From: Symbiodinium microadriaticum
Taxonomy: Eukaryota > Sar > Dinophyceae > Suessiales > Symbiodiniaceae
Assembly (NCBI GenBank): GCA_001939145.1
Contig: LSRX01000529.1
Span: forward strand, 147,765-211,764
DNA: 64,000 nucleotides
Direction: 5' to 3'
Under the pieces are notes generated by a model. It made no database searches. It was not told the origin of the DNA and saw only the letters and a list, made by a program, of their open reading frames with translations. Shown in pieces: positions 33,321 through 44,797 of this stretch (within the stretch, counting starts at the first letter, position 1; each line of letters opens with the position of its first letter). A program made the position numbers and the translations under genes.

Positions 33321-34019
33321 GGCAGGATAGGTGGATGATGGAGCACGGCTGAGCTGTTTCGGGCCCGACTTTTCTCGCAACGCAGCTCAGCGCAATACAC
33401 CCTGACTTCAAGAAGCTGTCCCAAGCAAGATACTGCCCAAAGCTAAAGCATATTCGGTCCTTCAGCGGATGGTCTTCAAAGTCGAGGGGGTGATGCCGCC
33501 GATGTCATGGTGGATGTTGCAGTCGCCCAAGGGCAAATGAGTTCAGGCAGTCAGTAAGTTGTGTTAGAGGCCCAACCCCTGCTTCACCGGAAAGCTTATG
33601 ACCACTGTAGAAGGAGACACTCCCAGTTCGGACAGGTTAAGGAGCATTTGGATTGGTGTCATGATTTAGTGGGTGGTTTTGGTTTGGGGGTTTAGGCGGG
33701 CGAGCGGGCGGTGAGGACGAAGGTTTAGACGGGTCTGGGGATGAAGGTTTAGTCTTAGCCGGGTTTTGGGCGGGAAGAGTTGGAGTGTGGGCTAAGGGGG
33801 GGTGCTTTTCATTTTGTTTTGTGCCTTGGGGTTTGGTGTTGTGTTGAGAAGCTCTTTGTGTTTTGGATTGTATTTTGGATTTTGGTGTGGAGTCTGGTGA
33901 TTGCTTTGCGTTTTTAGTGTTTTGGAGGCTTGAGGTGCGGGGGGAGGAGGTTCTTTTGATTTTGTTTGTGCTTTGGGATTTTGTGTTGAGTTGGTAGGTA
34001 TGATGAGCCTAAAACCCGT
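33321..34019. other. No gene recognised
   Basis: G/T-rich sequence with GTTTTG-type repeats at 33670-34000, reminiscent of decayed TTTAGGG. No exon identified. Confidence 0.45.
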
Positions 34020-34330
34020 AACCCAGAGCCTGGAACCCTAAACCCTATAGACCCTAAGCCCTAAACCCAAACTTCCAACCTGATAATCCCAATCCCACAG
34101 ACAGAAACCCTAAAGTCTGAACCCACCCCTAAACCCTATAAACCCAAGCTCTAACCCTTAAACTCTTAACCCTTAAACCCCTAAACCCTAAACCCAAAAC
34201 CCCTAAACCCTCAAACCCCTAAACCCTCAAACCCTAAACCCTATTGCCTGAACCCCTAAACCCTCAAACCCCTAAACCCTAAAGCCTGAACCCCTAAACC
34301 CTCAAACCCATAAACCCTCAAGCCTGAACC
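34020..34330. repeat. CCCTAAA field
   Basis: Dense CCCTAAA and CCCCTAAACCCTCAAA repeats, including a 21-base phrase repeated at 34185-34300. Confidence 0.9.
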
Positions 34331-34437
34331 CCATGTCCACAACGCCTCGGCGTGGGTAACCGTGAAGCTCGAGAACTCCGCCACATTGGGTTCAACGCCG
34401 CGGGCGATCTCAGGCGGCTTTGAGTCAGACTTCCCTT
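34331..34437 (-). CDS. Exon-like island between telomeric fields
   Basis: The minus strand is open for about 107 bases and encodes SDSKPPEIARGVEPNVAEF and onward to THAEALW. Repeats flank it on both sides with opposite orientation. Codon content is protein-like, but splice sites are uncertain and no family is recognised. Confidence 0.35.
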
Positions 34438-34439
34438 TG

Positions 34440-34745
34440 GGACTAGGAGTTTAGGGTTTGGGGATTAGGTTTTAGGGTTTAGGGTTTGGGGATTAGGGAT
34501 TAGGGTTTAGGGTTTGGCGATTTGCGGTGTAGAGAGGATTTTGGATTTAGCAGGACCCTCCTCGTATATGGTCCCCAATTGAAGGTATTTAGGGTCTGAT
34601 ATAGGGTAGATGGAGGGCCTAGGTCGGGTTTGGAATTTAGGGTTTATAGGATTTTGGATTTAGGGCTTAGGATTTAGGGTTTATAGGATTTAGCATCTAG
34701 GGTTTAGGATTTAGGATTTATAGGGTTTGGGGAATATCGGGGAAA
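34440..34745. repeat. TTTAGGG field
   Basis: TTTAGGG, GGATTTAGG and GGGATTAGG variants repeat densely on the plus strand. Confidence 0.85.
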
Positions 34746-34802
34746 CCTTGCTTCGGCGTTGGCTCCAGTGTTTCAGGCTGGCTTTTGCTTCATGTTTTTC
34801 AG

Positions 34803-35029
34803 GCCGTAGACTCAGGAATTCTGTTGTTTCGGATCAAGGATGATACGGTGTAACCCTAACCCCCCAGGTACCCACTATATAGGGCCCTAGGGGCTCTAGT
34901 ACCCTATATAGTAGGTACCTGGGGGGTTAGGGTAAGGTTTTAAGGCTTAGTCAGGGTGAACGCGCGGCTCAATGGCTTGGAGGCTACGCGGTGGTCAGCG
35001 TCTGGATCATGAGAGGCACCTCCCGCATG
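34803..35029 (+). CDS. Two-exon plus-strand candidate with a TIR-element intron
   Basis: Exon A, 34803-34847, follows a strong acceptor (CATGTTTTTCAG) and encodes AVDSGILLFRIKDDT. Exon B, 34955-35029, follows TTAGTCAG, encodes GERAAQWLGGYAVVSVWIM and onward to SRM, and ends at a GTATAG donor. The 107-bp intron starts GTGTAA, is phase 0 on both sides, and is filled by the family E element at 34854-34932. No protein family is recognised and outer exons are unknown. The paired signals make it better than chance, but it is short. Confidence 0.4.
34854..34932. mobile_element. Family E TIR element, copy 1
   Basis: The 79-bp element has near-perfect inverted ends starting CCCTAACCCCCCAGGTACC and ending GGTACCTGGGGGGTTAGGG. 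Its termini are telomere-like (CCCTAAC). TAA flanks each side. It lies inside the predicted intron 34848-34954. Confidence 0.9.
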
Positions 35030-35679
35030 GTATAGGGTTTAGGGTTTTGGGTGTTGGCACTGCTGGCCAAGAAATCACACTCCCGACCAACACACAATGC
35101 AGCGCTGATCTAACAATGAGATCCCGATGGTACCATTTCCCAGGATTGTGGCTAATCTCGGCATGCAGGGTATTGGGCTGAAAGCTTGGGTTGGAGTCCC
35201 TGAATAAGGCGGCTACGTGATGCCAGCAGCCACATGAGCACAGTCAGATCCAACTACGCCTTAACGTCCTCAATAAACCCTGCTCTAGACTCTAGATAAT
35301 GCCATTGTCCTAGACCCAAAACCCTAGTCCTTATGAGCCCCAAACCCTGCCGGCGTCTCCAAACAGCTCCCAGCCTCGCGCTTCGCCGCAGCCTGTCGCT
35401 GTTTCTCGAAGCCTCGGCTCGATGCACGGACCAATTTAGGGGTTTGGGGTTTAGGGCTTAGGGTATAAATTCAGGTTTTAGGGGTTTGGGGTTTCGGGTT
35501 TAAATTTAGGTTTTAGGGGTTTGGGGTTTAGGGCAAGTTTGGGGTTAGGAAACTTTGGGGGGTTTCCCTGTAAGGGTTCTAGGCAGTGGGTTTGGATCAG
35601 TCCTTAGGGATCAAAGGTTCGGGCCAAAGGATTAGACGCCTCGCACGCCTATATCAACAATTAATTCAATCTGTTACTG
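35030..35679. other. No firm gene; telomeric repeats and one island
   Basis: TTTAGGG/GGGGTTTAGG repeats fill about 35432-35545. The island at 35345-35434 is open on both strands: minus encodes GFEKQRQAAAKREAGSCLE, plus a Leu/Arg-rich peptide. The minus reading resembles a basic helical exon but is not provable. Confidence 0.4.
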
Positions 35680-35757
35680 CCCTAACCCCCCAGGTACCTA
35701 CTATATGGGTACTGGAGCCCCTAGGGCCCTATATAGTAGGTACCTGGGGGGTTAGGG
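35680..35757. mobile_element. Family E TIR element, copy 2
   Basis: 78 bp with ends CCCTAACCCCCCAGGTACC and GGTACCTGGGGGGTTAGGG, identical TIRs to the copy at 34854. The interior is an imperfect palindrome around GGAGCCCCTAGGGCCC. Confidence 0.9.
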
Positions 35758-35865
35758 CTGAGTGGGGGGGGCAGTATCCAGACTCTAGGGGCGTGTGACA
35801 CGGTTCTGTTATGATTGTGTCGGGTTAAGCCGGCACAGCCAAAACCAAGTCTGGGAAAAGGGCTG

Positions 35866-35975
35866 ATAGAGGGGCCTTACTACTTCCAATAGAGCTTTGG
35901 GTCTATCTTGTGCTGTACAAGAACTATACTTGGGAGTACAAGGGGGTGCTATCTCGAATTATTCCGACCCTATAA
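35866..35975. mobile_element. Degenerate family B TIR element
   Basis: Left end ATAGAGGGGCCTTACTACTT and right end GAATTATTCCGACCCTATA resemble family B. The core is diverged. Confidence 0.5.
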
Positions 35976-36191
35976 TACAAATATTGAGGACTCTAAGTGG
36001 ATGATGACAGTTTGAACACTACTGGCAGCTATGCTGGCCTACTTGTTTCACGGCCTCCGTCATGTGCCATGCGCAACTGAAACGCTGTGAGGAAACATCG
36101 TAAAGCAGACTCATGCAGATTCCGAGCTTATATAAGCATGCATACCAATGCAAATGCTGGCTAACTTCAACAATCATCACCATCATGCTCG

Positions 36192-36285
36192 AATATAGGG
36201 GCCTTAATGATTAGAACCGGGTGTGGGGGGTATATTATCGTAGACGTATATAGGGAATATGAGAGGACACGATTGCTAACTATTC
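36192..36285. mobile_element. Degenerate family B TIR element
   Basis: AATATAGGGGCCTTAATGATTAG at the left end is a good match. The right end has decayed into CTAACTATTCC beside CCCTAAA repeats. Confidence 0.5.
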
Positions 36286-36990
36286 CTAAACCCTAAACCT
36301 TAACCACTATACCCCAAAACCAACAACCCTACACCCTCAAATCCTGAAGAGCTAAACCCTAAACCCCTAAAGCCCTAAACGCCTAGAAACTTCTAAACTT
36401 TGAACCTAAAACCCTCCCCAACTCCTACACCCCACTTGCAGGTGAATGGGTGGCCAGAAGTGGGGACATGAGTAGGGTATCTACAATTATGAATTATAAC
36501 CCTTCTGCGGTGACTTATAGCTTATAACTAGCCATGAATCTCAAAGTACACCCCTCTCTCCCCTAAATCCTAAACCCCTAATCCCCAAACCCTAATCCCC
36601 TAATGGCCCTAAACCCCAAACCCATCATCCCTAAACTCCAAACCCTAAACCCTAAACCCCAAACCCATCATCCCTAAACTCCAAACCCTAAACCCCTAGA
36701 CCCCAAACTGCTCATCTCCTAATCCCTAAACCCCAACCCTAAACCTTAAACCCTAAGCCCCAAACCCTAACCCCTAATCCCCAAACCCTATTTATCAAAC
36801 CTAAACCCCAAGCCCATCATCAGCAAACCCCAAACCCTAAGCCCCAAACCCTATAAACCGTATAAACCCTAAATTCCCCAAACCCCCATCCCTAACCCCT
36901 TACCCCTAAACCCTAAACCCTAAACCTTAAACCCTAAACCCTAAACCCTAAACCCTAAACCCCTAAACCCCTAAACCCTAAACCCTAAAC
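36286..36990. repeat. Long CCCTAAA field with an embedded family A copy
   Basis: CCCTAAA variants fill 36288-36415 and 36555-36990, including a nearly perfect run of about ten units at 36905-36990. A degenerate family A element (36433-36549, ending CATGAATCTCAAAGTA) separates the two parts. A 53-base phrase around CCCATCATCCCTAAACTCC is repeated at about 36620 and 36665. Confidence 0.9.
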
Positions 36991-37072
36991 CCATCGGCCC
37001 GAGCCCGAGCCCCTCGCAGCTGGCAATCGCTTTGGACTCCAACTGCCCCCCTCGAAGCAGCTCCTGGGCTCT
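36988..37072 (-). CDS. Exon-like island between CCCTAAA and TTTAGGG fields
   Basis: Open on minus for about 85 bases, encoding KRAQELLRGGQLESKAIAS and a Gly/Leu tail. It is the only non-repeat sequence between two telomeric fields of opposite orientation, the same arrangement as the confirmed exons near 57.5-58.4 kb. No family recognised. Confidence 0.35.
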
Positions 37073-37077
37073 TTTGG

Positions 37078-37300
37078 GAAATTAGGGTTTTTAGGGTTTA
37101 GGAATTAGGGTTTAGGAATTAGGGTTTTTAGGGTTTAGGAATTAGGGTTTTTTTGGGAATTGGGGTGTTTGGGGTTTGGGAATTAGGGTTTAGGGTTTAG
37201 GAATTAGGGTTCAGGGTTTAGGAATTAGGGTTTAGGGTTTGGGGTTTAGGGCTTGAGGTTTCGGGTTTAGGCTTTGGGGTTTAGGGTTTGGGGCTTTGAG
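37078..37300. repeat. TTTAGGG field
   Basis: The phrase TTTAGGAATTAGGGTTTAGGG recurs about eight times. The orientation is opposite to the field at 36560-36990. Confidence 0.9.
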
Positions 37301-37432
37301 CTTTCGAGCTGTAGGACGTTAGGGCTTGTTAGGCCTTCGGGGGTTGGGGGCAGACGGAACGCAGCCCCAAGCATGCCGAAGGATGCGAGACCTTGCGTAA
37401 GGCTTTGGCGTAAATTATGCCATACCCATATA

Positions 37433-37524
37433 CCCACAGGCTCCATAGTAGTTCCTTTTTTGGGATTACCTTATAGAATCCTAACCATAAGCCCCCAAAA
37501 AGGAACTACTATGGAGCCGGTGGG
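37433..37524. mobile_element. Family C TIR element with TA flanks
   Basis: Ends CCCACAGGCTCCATAGTAGTT and AACTACTATGGAGCCGGTGGG are inverted. TA lies at 37431-37432 and at 37525-37526, a clean TA duplication. A solo right end of family A (ACTACCCATGAACCTCGAAG) follows at 37545-37564. Confidence 0.88.
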
Positions 37525-37568
37525 TAAACAGGCACCCTCTTACAACTACCCATGAACCTCGAAGTAAG

Positions 37569-40079
37569 TCTGTGCAGACTTGTTGCCATGTGTGACTACC
37601 GAACTCCTGGTTCGCCGAAACTCATCATGCTGGCCTTTCTCGGCCTTTGCCTACACCCCTACTTCGACTCCATCACTTCGCTGCGATGAGGTTCTTGGGT
37701 GTGGGCTTCAAGGTTTAGGGATGTGATTGTGTTTCCGTTTTCGGTCTTGACCCAAACCTGAATTAATCCCCAAAGCCCTAAACCTCTAGAATCCTCTGGG
37801 CCCTCCAAGCCCCACATCCTAGACCCGCGTCCCTCAACCCTTTCATGCGAAGCCTGGGTTCCTTTTATAGGGTGCTCTTCATGCTTGACCTTACTTAAGG
37901 CTCCATGTGTCCAAATAGTGTATACCTCGGCCCCACAGCACCTATACAGGGACTCCTTTAAGGCCAAAGTCTATACTATTTTGGGGTACATGGTCCCTCT
38001 TATAGGGCTATAGATATCCCTGAAAGGAACCCGTATAGAGCCTTCTAGACCCTAAAACCCCCAACCCCTCAACCCCTGATGGACCCTTCGGGGTAAGGCT
38101 TCCCCCTTAAAGGCACCTCACCCGGCCACTCGGTGTTCAGCCAGCTTTCCAAATCCTCGGGGCCCTGGAGTCCTCGTCTTTTGGGGCAGTGGAGCTTCAA
38201 GGCTCAAGGTCTGTCAGAGGGGAACATCGGTCTTGGGGCGTTTATGGGCAGAATCTTTGTTCCTCCAAGGTGTGGCTGATGTGGCCGAGGCTACCGCCGA
38301 CCGGCGACTGCCGCCTTTTCCTCAGTATGTAATTCTAGATGCGGCCGCCTAGCATAGTGGCCCTCACGATCAAAATGCTGGGTTACGTTATACTATCGTT
38401 CCAACAAGGCATAGTCTTGTTGATTAGTCAAACTTCAAGACTCTCTATGCCATGAAAGTTCCTGACAGCTCCGTTCGTACTTCGCTACACTCCAGCTTTG
38501 CTTGGTTTCGCAGATGTGTCTGTAGCCATTCTCCTCGGTGACTGTCGAAGCACTGTCTACCAACATTGTCCGTCTGCTTGGCACGTACTGTACTTTCAAC
38601 AAGAGCAGAACTGCAGTCAACATGCCTGTTGCTATCTCCACACAAGCATTGATGCGCACTTTTCAACCTGATATGTACCCCCAATAGACCACTTTATGTG
38701 TGCTTGTTACGCGTCTCTACTATACTTGTTGTGACTGACAAACATTAGCACTGCCTGTTGCTGCTCCTATTCTTTCTCCTGTAAGCTGACGCTAGAGGAT
38801 GCGGGGATATGGAAGGGTTTGCTTAAGGACAGCCTAGGCTTTAGGAACTTCGGGTCGCTAAGATTTGGAAGTACCGTTTCGGTGCATGCTCGGGATCTGT
38901 TGGGTTGAGGTTTAAAGACACCTCCACCCTGACACAGCTGACAGTCCTAACATGCGCGCTGCACGTTCCGCGGCCACCTTAGGGCTCTCGCACGGAAGCA
39001 TAATTCAGGGTTGAGGCTTTACTCTACGAAGGGCTTCAGATTTTGGGATCTGATTCAAGCCAAAATGTGGAAACAGGCCTGAGAAAAGTCCAGTGCTCCC
39101 TGCACCGCTCCGGCCACAGTGCGGCAGCAATATCAGGACAATGTCAGTAGCTGTCGTAGTGATTACAGAACAATGGGATGATGGCACCTTTCGTCCCACA
39201 CACTAGTGAAGGTCATCGCCAATAGGTTTACATAAGCTTCCTTGACAACTATCAAAAGTGCCCAAAACCTTAAGATCTCTAAAGCGCACGCGAAGAAAGC
39301 TGAGCGCAGCACCCCTTGGGGAAAGGCTTTCGCCAAAATCTCGAGGCTGCGCAGACGCACCTACTGCCGCTTCCTAATCACAGCAGCAGCAACAGAACTT
39401 CATCGTCTCGAACTAGTAAGGACAGCACCGCTAATCATCAATAACTACATATGTTGATACTGGTTCTAGGAATACCTCTATCACTCTCGTAACCACGGCG
39501 ACCAGGACGCGACGACGTCGATTTGACTGGCACTACCAGTGCCGCTACCACTGATACGAGGATGACTACTGCTACGACAACGACTACGACTACCATTGCG
39601 ACTACGACGGCAAATTAATACTACGATTTCTGTTGTGGAAACGACTTGCGACTACAACCTGCTATTGCTACTGCGTCTGCTGATGCTGCTGCAACTGCCA
39701 CTGCTGCTACTAGCGCTACTGCTACGGCCACGTTAGTCTCACTCCTAGTATCCGAAAACCAGTCATCGTGATCACTGGCTACTCTTCGAAGACACTGGCA
39801 ATGACCAACACCTTCGCTAGTATCAACCAATCAACCATGATCATAACCAGCACTGACATCACCAACAGGATCATCGGCAGTACCGTCTTGGTCGTCAGCA
39901 TCATCATTGTGATATCCACGACCATTGCTGAAACAACCGCCACAGCCGCCAGTCCCAGCACTTATGTAAAACTCACCACAACGACAACCGCCACCATCTA
40001 GGGCTCGAGCTGGTGCTGCAACAGTCCAGGCAAGCCTGTAAGTGGGGAGAATCCAACAGGCAGGGAGTCGACCTAGCCT
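37569..40079. other. No gene recognised; triplet-rich stretch
   Basis: A plus-strand open stretch at about 38138-38270 reads FSQLSKSSGPWSPRLLGQ and is the most protein-like segment. A second frame ends at a CCTCAG at 38325, but no model holds. CGA/CTA/ACC triplets dominate 39490-39760 and ATC triplets 39830-39960, giving artefactual frames. Confidence 0.4.
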
Positions 40080-40163
40080 AATATAGGGGCCTTAATAAGT
40101 AGAACAGGGTTTTGGGATACATTTTATACTACCACCCAAAAAATTGCTTAACCCCCTATAGTA
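40080..40163. mobile_element. Family B TIR element
   Basis: Left end TAATATAGGGGCCTTAATAAG and core AGAACAGGGTTTTGGGATAC are good matches. The right end GCTTAACCCCCTATAGTA is shortened. Confidence 0.7.
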
Positions 40164-40335
40164 CCACTTCCTACCCAAGGACTGCAGTACCTAGGTCTTA
40201 GAAGGAATGTAACAGGTTGAGACAGAACTCAGCTCCCCTCTCCCTCCGCTTGGGGCCCCTTTCATCGGAATCTACCACGCTCCGGTTTGTTTGGTGAAAG
40301 GCCACAATGGCCAGCCAGCCCCAGGTCGAGGCAAA

Positions 40336-40445
40336 CAACCTAAACCCCTAAACCCAAAACCCAAATAACCCTAAATCCTAAACCCAAATAACCCTAAACT
40401 CTAAACCCAAATAACCCTAAATCCTAAACCCAAATAATGAAGTAC
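40336..40445. repeat. CCCTAAA-derived 17-19-bp phrase repeat
   Basis: The phrase CCCAAATAACCCTAAA(T/C)CCTAAA repeats four times. It is a higher-order telomere-like unit, shorter than the 54-bp satellite. Confidence 0.8.
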
Positions 40446-40552
40446 GATGCGAGCCTCTAGACCTTCCCCGGCATAGTCCTCCATCACATGCCTTTGTAAG
40501 CTCCAAAGCACATGGCGTAGGATAGCCCTTCAACCGGTATGTCTATGGCAGT

Positions 40553-40762
40553 TCATACGATGTCTTCAGCACAAGCCTCTTCCTGAAAACATGGCAAGAA
40601 CTGCCACAGTCTTCGACCAACTTGTACAATGAAGGCACTGGCACTGGAGTCGTCTTCTGATTTGGTCGCGCAGCCCGGGAAGAGTTTTGGTCTGTCGTTG
40701 TGCGACGTGTCCGTGTCCGGCCGGCAAAGAAGCGCCAGGAGCCCTTCCTGGGACCTCCGCTA
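40553..40762 (-). CDS. Open minus-strand island of unknown identity
   Basis: About 70 codons are open before a TGA at 40553, including LLALLCRPDTDTSHNDRPK and VGRRLWQFLPCFQEEAC. CCCTAAA repeats border it at 40764-40826. No ATG, splice partner or family is recognised, so it may be a last exon or chance. Confidence 0.25.
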
Positions 40763-40763
40763 G

Positions 40764-40828
40764 ACCCTAAACCCTAAAGTGTAAACCCTAAACTCTAAAC
40801 CCTAAACCCTAAACCCCTAAACCGAATG
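40764..40828. repeat. CCCTAAA repeats
   Basis: About eight CCCTAAA units with small variants. Confidence 0.85.
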
Positions 40829-41268
40829 CTGACATAGGGGAGGGAGTCACTGAGTTCCGGACAGGGCCCCAAACATTCTCTTTCGAAGAGGTTCCCATTG
40901 AAAAGTATCCCGCATACAGCTGGGGACTCGAAGCGGGCTAAGTGTGCCATAGATCCGAATTAGATCTACTTGGCTAGTGACAGACCCTAATTCGCAAAAT
41001 CTGAAAGTAGATTCAGAAGAGCGTCTTCTCGAGCCCAACTGGCCGCTGCATCTGTCGTGCCCAGACCCCCTAGCCTTCAGGCTGCAGGACCTCTGAACAA
41101 AACGGAGAACCTCTTGTTGTCTGAAGACGAAGACCCAAAAGCAAGGACTCTAAGACTCTAAAAGGCAGCTCTTAGTGGATCATCCGTGTGTAAACTCTGT
41201 GTCAATAGCTACGCGCTGCGCTTGACTCACTGTGACATACTCCAACCAATGGGTTTTTGCATAGCACA

Positions 41269-41374
41269 TGGGAGTTTCTGAAAAGAAGGGGGTACCCTCT
41301 TTTGGGGTCCTTATAAAAAGGGTCCTACTATTTGGGGTACTATATTAGGGTCCCCTATTTTCGGAAACCCCCAC
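41269..41374. mobile_element. Family H TIR element
   Basis: GGGAGTTTCTGAAAAGAAGG at the left end mirrors CCTATTTTCGGAAACCCCC at the right, about 17 of 20 bases. The middle carries GGGTACC and GGGGTACTATATTAGGG. Single copy in this window. Confidence 0.6.
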
Positions 41375-43828
41375 ATGTCTATAAGCCGAATTGAACGCCT
41401 CAACCCAAGACTACTTCAGAACGGCTCTGAATTCACGCCATTTGCACATCAACCTGCTGTGGAGCCTGCCACAGTCGTCTCGAGATGACTCGCCGAAGCC
41501 CTTACCCGCATGAGGTCCTGGCTTCTAATACTGGCCAGAATATGAGGGCCTTAATACTTACCCATATCATTTTTGGGGTTCCTTTAATTATGACTATACC
41601 ATACTATATCGATTTGTGGAGTAACTGAACCATCGAAACTGGATGCACTCCTGCCCGTGTACTTCGCAGGAAAGCTTTACAATGGCTGTTGTTGCACATC
41701 CGACAGCACAATTTCGGACATAAAGGCGGCGATCCAAAAGTGCGGACACAAAGCGGACTACACGATGCACACACTTTCCCGCAGCTATCAAAGCAATCCG
41801 GGCTTCTTCAAACAAGGGCCGCACTTTGAGCTATACTACTATGAAGGCCAAAATTGACCCGCATAAATACAGAACCCGAAACAAGGACCCCCAGAGGACT
41901 CCGGATGACGTATGCTAATTGTCTGAAACTCACATTTAGGCCCTTCCTGCATGACTTACCCATCTCAGTCAACCCGCAAATCATTTGTATCTCCAGGGCT
42001 TTAGGGTTGAGGCCTCCACCCCCAGCTCACAGCAGGCCAAAAAGATCCCGTCTTGCAAAGATCTGATGGTCCTTCCGTCGCGAGGGCCAAGTGCCTGCTC
42101 GAACACGAAGCAGGAAGACTTCCAGTGCTCTCCTTAAGGGCCCAATGTATGGCTCGTCCTTAATCCCTGCCACCGCCACCGCCCATATGTTTGCATCTTC
42201 GCGCATAGACTACGGTGGCATATTTATTCGACGGAACAGCCCTGCAGCCCAGGACAGGCAGCTTTCCAAATGCACTGCTCGCGGTGTCAGGCCCATACCC
42301 CCGCATCCTTCCCGGAGGGGCTGATTTAATGTCAATGAGAGCACAAGCACTGCTCTTTCTGCACATTCACAATGTTACACGAGGAGCTGAAACCATGTCG
42401 ATTCCATTGAAAATTCAATGCGCGTAGTCGTTCGTGCCGCGTACCGTTCTACTGAATATGCAACATTCTGTCTTATCGTGGCTAAGTCCCTAAAACCTAG
42501 ACCTCAATTGGCTAAAACCCAAACCTTCAAACCCAGACCCCGTTTGAAACCTGTAAGCCCCAAAAACCCTAAAGCCCGAGACCCAAATTTCTCCTGCCTG
42601 CACCAGTTTCCGGATGCTCTCGCGCGGTGGAGCTGCACGGCATAGCGTAGGCAGGGCCCTGTCGTGGAAGCAGCCAGAAGCCAGGTAGTGTACGGAATGG
42701 GGTTCATGGCTTACAGGGCTGAAGGTGTAGTAGTGCAGGGCGCCCCTACTAATCAACGTAAGGTTTAGGGTTTGGGGTAGTAGTGTAGGGGCGCTATACT
42801 CATTGCTTTCTGATTCCGTTGAGCAATCTCGTAGTTTAGGGACCGTGCCAAGTAAAATCAGGTCTTGAGGTCTGCTTGTAGTGTAGGTATATATACCGAC
42901 TGTAACAGGCTACTATGATAGAGTTTTCGGACTCTATATTGGTGGTCCTTGCTGCGACTGCCGAATCTATTTGAGAGCACGATAGAAACTTAAGAACAGG
43001 CGAGTTGCGAGTGCGGCACTCGTGGAAGGCACCATCGGCCCGAATTCCGAAGTCCCTTTTGTCATCCTTTGCTCAAGAACTGCAGCTCACAGGCATGTAC
43101 TGGAAGCATACTTCGGGTTCGTTGAGATGTGTTTCATGTGGCTTTTGCCCTACAAAGGCCACTATCAGCAATATAGCTGTACGATTCACCAGTGGATTCC
43201 TACATACTTGTAGAGCTTCCGACTCCTACATCGGAGCTTCTTACGAATGCTGTACCTTGTGTCAGGGCCTTTACAATAAGGATCCTGCTATGTAAACGCT
43301 CATGTGAGGATCCTTGTTTTCTGAAAAACTACATTCTCCCGGCCTGCAGCCCCCTTGCGATCTTTGCGCTGACCAAGGTGCTCCTGTTTCGGGGAGCGAT
43401 CATGGAATTTGTGGGCTGAGGTCTTTTGGGCTTAGGGTGTCTGGCTCTGCAATGAAACGGTGCCGCATATGGAATGGCTTCAGTTGAAAAAGCTTGCTTG
43501 TCAAAGGGTACCCCAGTCTTGAAAAATTTTGTTAGCTCGAGACTGGTCCATTTGCCGGCTATCATCGGTTATACCCAAAATCCACAGCCCTAAACCCTAC
43601 ACCCCAAAACCTCAAACACAAAACCCCCCAAAAAATAGGCCCTGAACCACCTACTACTTCTAGCCACCCCCGCTACCAACTTAAATCGTTGGGCAACCAG
43701 GGAACAGCATGCAGGAAAACTCACCCATTAAGCGCAAACACACGGGGGCGAAGCAGTAAAGTATATGCAGGAAAGCGGACCCTCCAAACCGCAGAAACTG
43801 TAGAATGCGCAAGGAACACATGAACAAA

Positions 43829-43860
<32 letters not shown>

Positions 43861-43996
43861 TCATCGCATGGGCACTTCCAGTTCTTCTTGGCCATGGCTG
43901 ACTCATGTACTCATGCTTGTCATTACCCCGCCCCACTCCCCCCCCCCCNCAAGAACAGTGTTAAGGAGAGGTGGTGGGCGCCTGCTGCTGCTGCTG

Positions 43997-44029
<33 letters not shown>

Positions 44030-44376
44030 GTACTACTACGACTACTACGACTACTACGACTACTACGACTACTACGACTACTACGACGACGACGACTACA
44101 AGTACTTCTGCTACCACTACTACTGCCATTACTACCACTACTACTAAGTAGTCATGCCATACGACCGTACTGAGAACACACTGACTAGCGGACTAGCGCA
44201 ACTGCAACAAATACACACAAAACAGCCAAAATTAATAACTGCATAGATGAGTGTGTGCAGTCTTCGCATCAAATACATGAGACAAGCAGCGGTGCGATGA
44301 CTCCCTACAAAATCTACGCTTGTCAGCTTCGTGCACTGGGTAAACGAGTTGTAACCTAAGACCGAGCTTTGTCTGG
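41375..44376. other. No gene recognised; microsatellites near 44 kb
   Basis: A weak family-B-like left end (AGGGCCTTAATACTTACCC) is at 41544. Plus frames at 41657-41857 and 43005-43295 are Cys/Tyr-rich and open but have no recognised family. CAT repeats lie at 43830-43858, a C tract with one n at 43941-43951, and CTG/CTA/CGA triplets at 43983-44150. Confidence 0.4.
43983..44150. repeat. CTG, CTA and CGACTA triplet array
   Basis: CTG units lead to CTA units and then to ACGACT hexamers. It resembles the array at 11655-11822, with the same CTG-then-CTA order. Confidence 0.9.
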
Positions 44377-44482
44377 CTGGTTCTTGGTAAGGAATGGGGG
44401 AAGGGGCTAGTGGGACTACTACTGGGGACCTTATAAGGGACTATCATGGGGATCCATTCCCTCATTCCCTACTGAGAACCAG
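44377..44482. mobile_element. Family I TIR element
   Basis: Ends CTGGTTCTTGGTAAGGAATG and CATTCCCTACTGAGAACCAG are inverted over about 28 bases. GG precedes and follows the element, a possible 2-bp duplication. Single copy here. Confidence 0.7.
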
Positions 44483-44545
44483 GGAGTTGTTCTCTGGACA
44501 AGTTCCGGCGCACGGTTGCGAGTCCCTGAATTTGGATTTCATATT

Positions 44546-44667
44546 ATGCAAGCCTGAATAGCTGGAATAGGGCTTGGGGTTTGCCTTATTGTTTATAGTC
44601 CTGACGCAGGAACCCGAGGGACTGGCATTTCAATGTGTTTCTAATTATCATTCAGGCCCTAATAGTA
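44546..44667. mobile_element. Diverged family B TIR element
   Basis: GCCTGAATAGCTGGAATAGGG at left and CTAATTATCATTCAGGCCCTAATAG at right retain the family ends. The core is longer than usual. A second partial copy starts at 44824 (CTTCACTTCTAGAATAGGG). Confidence 0.6.
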
Positions 44668-44737
44668 GAGATTTAGGGTTTAGGGGTTAGATGTTTAGGG
44701 TAAGTTTAGGGTTTAGGGTTAGGATCAATGCCTGCAG

Positions 44738-44797
44738 GAAGTCCGCAAGCTCTGAGGACAGCCGCCCGGGCTCTCCGAGGAGACCGCCGTGCGTAAG
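44738..44797 (+). CDS. Exon-like island with canonical splice sites, plus strand
   Basis: A CTGCAG acceptor, an open Ser/Arg/Pro-rich 60-base stretch (KSASSEDSRPGSPRRPPC) and an AAG|GTAAAT donor fit an exon. TTTAGGG repeats lie immediately upstream (44672-44720). Family unknown, and the minus strand is also open. Confidence 0.3.
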
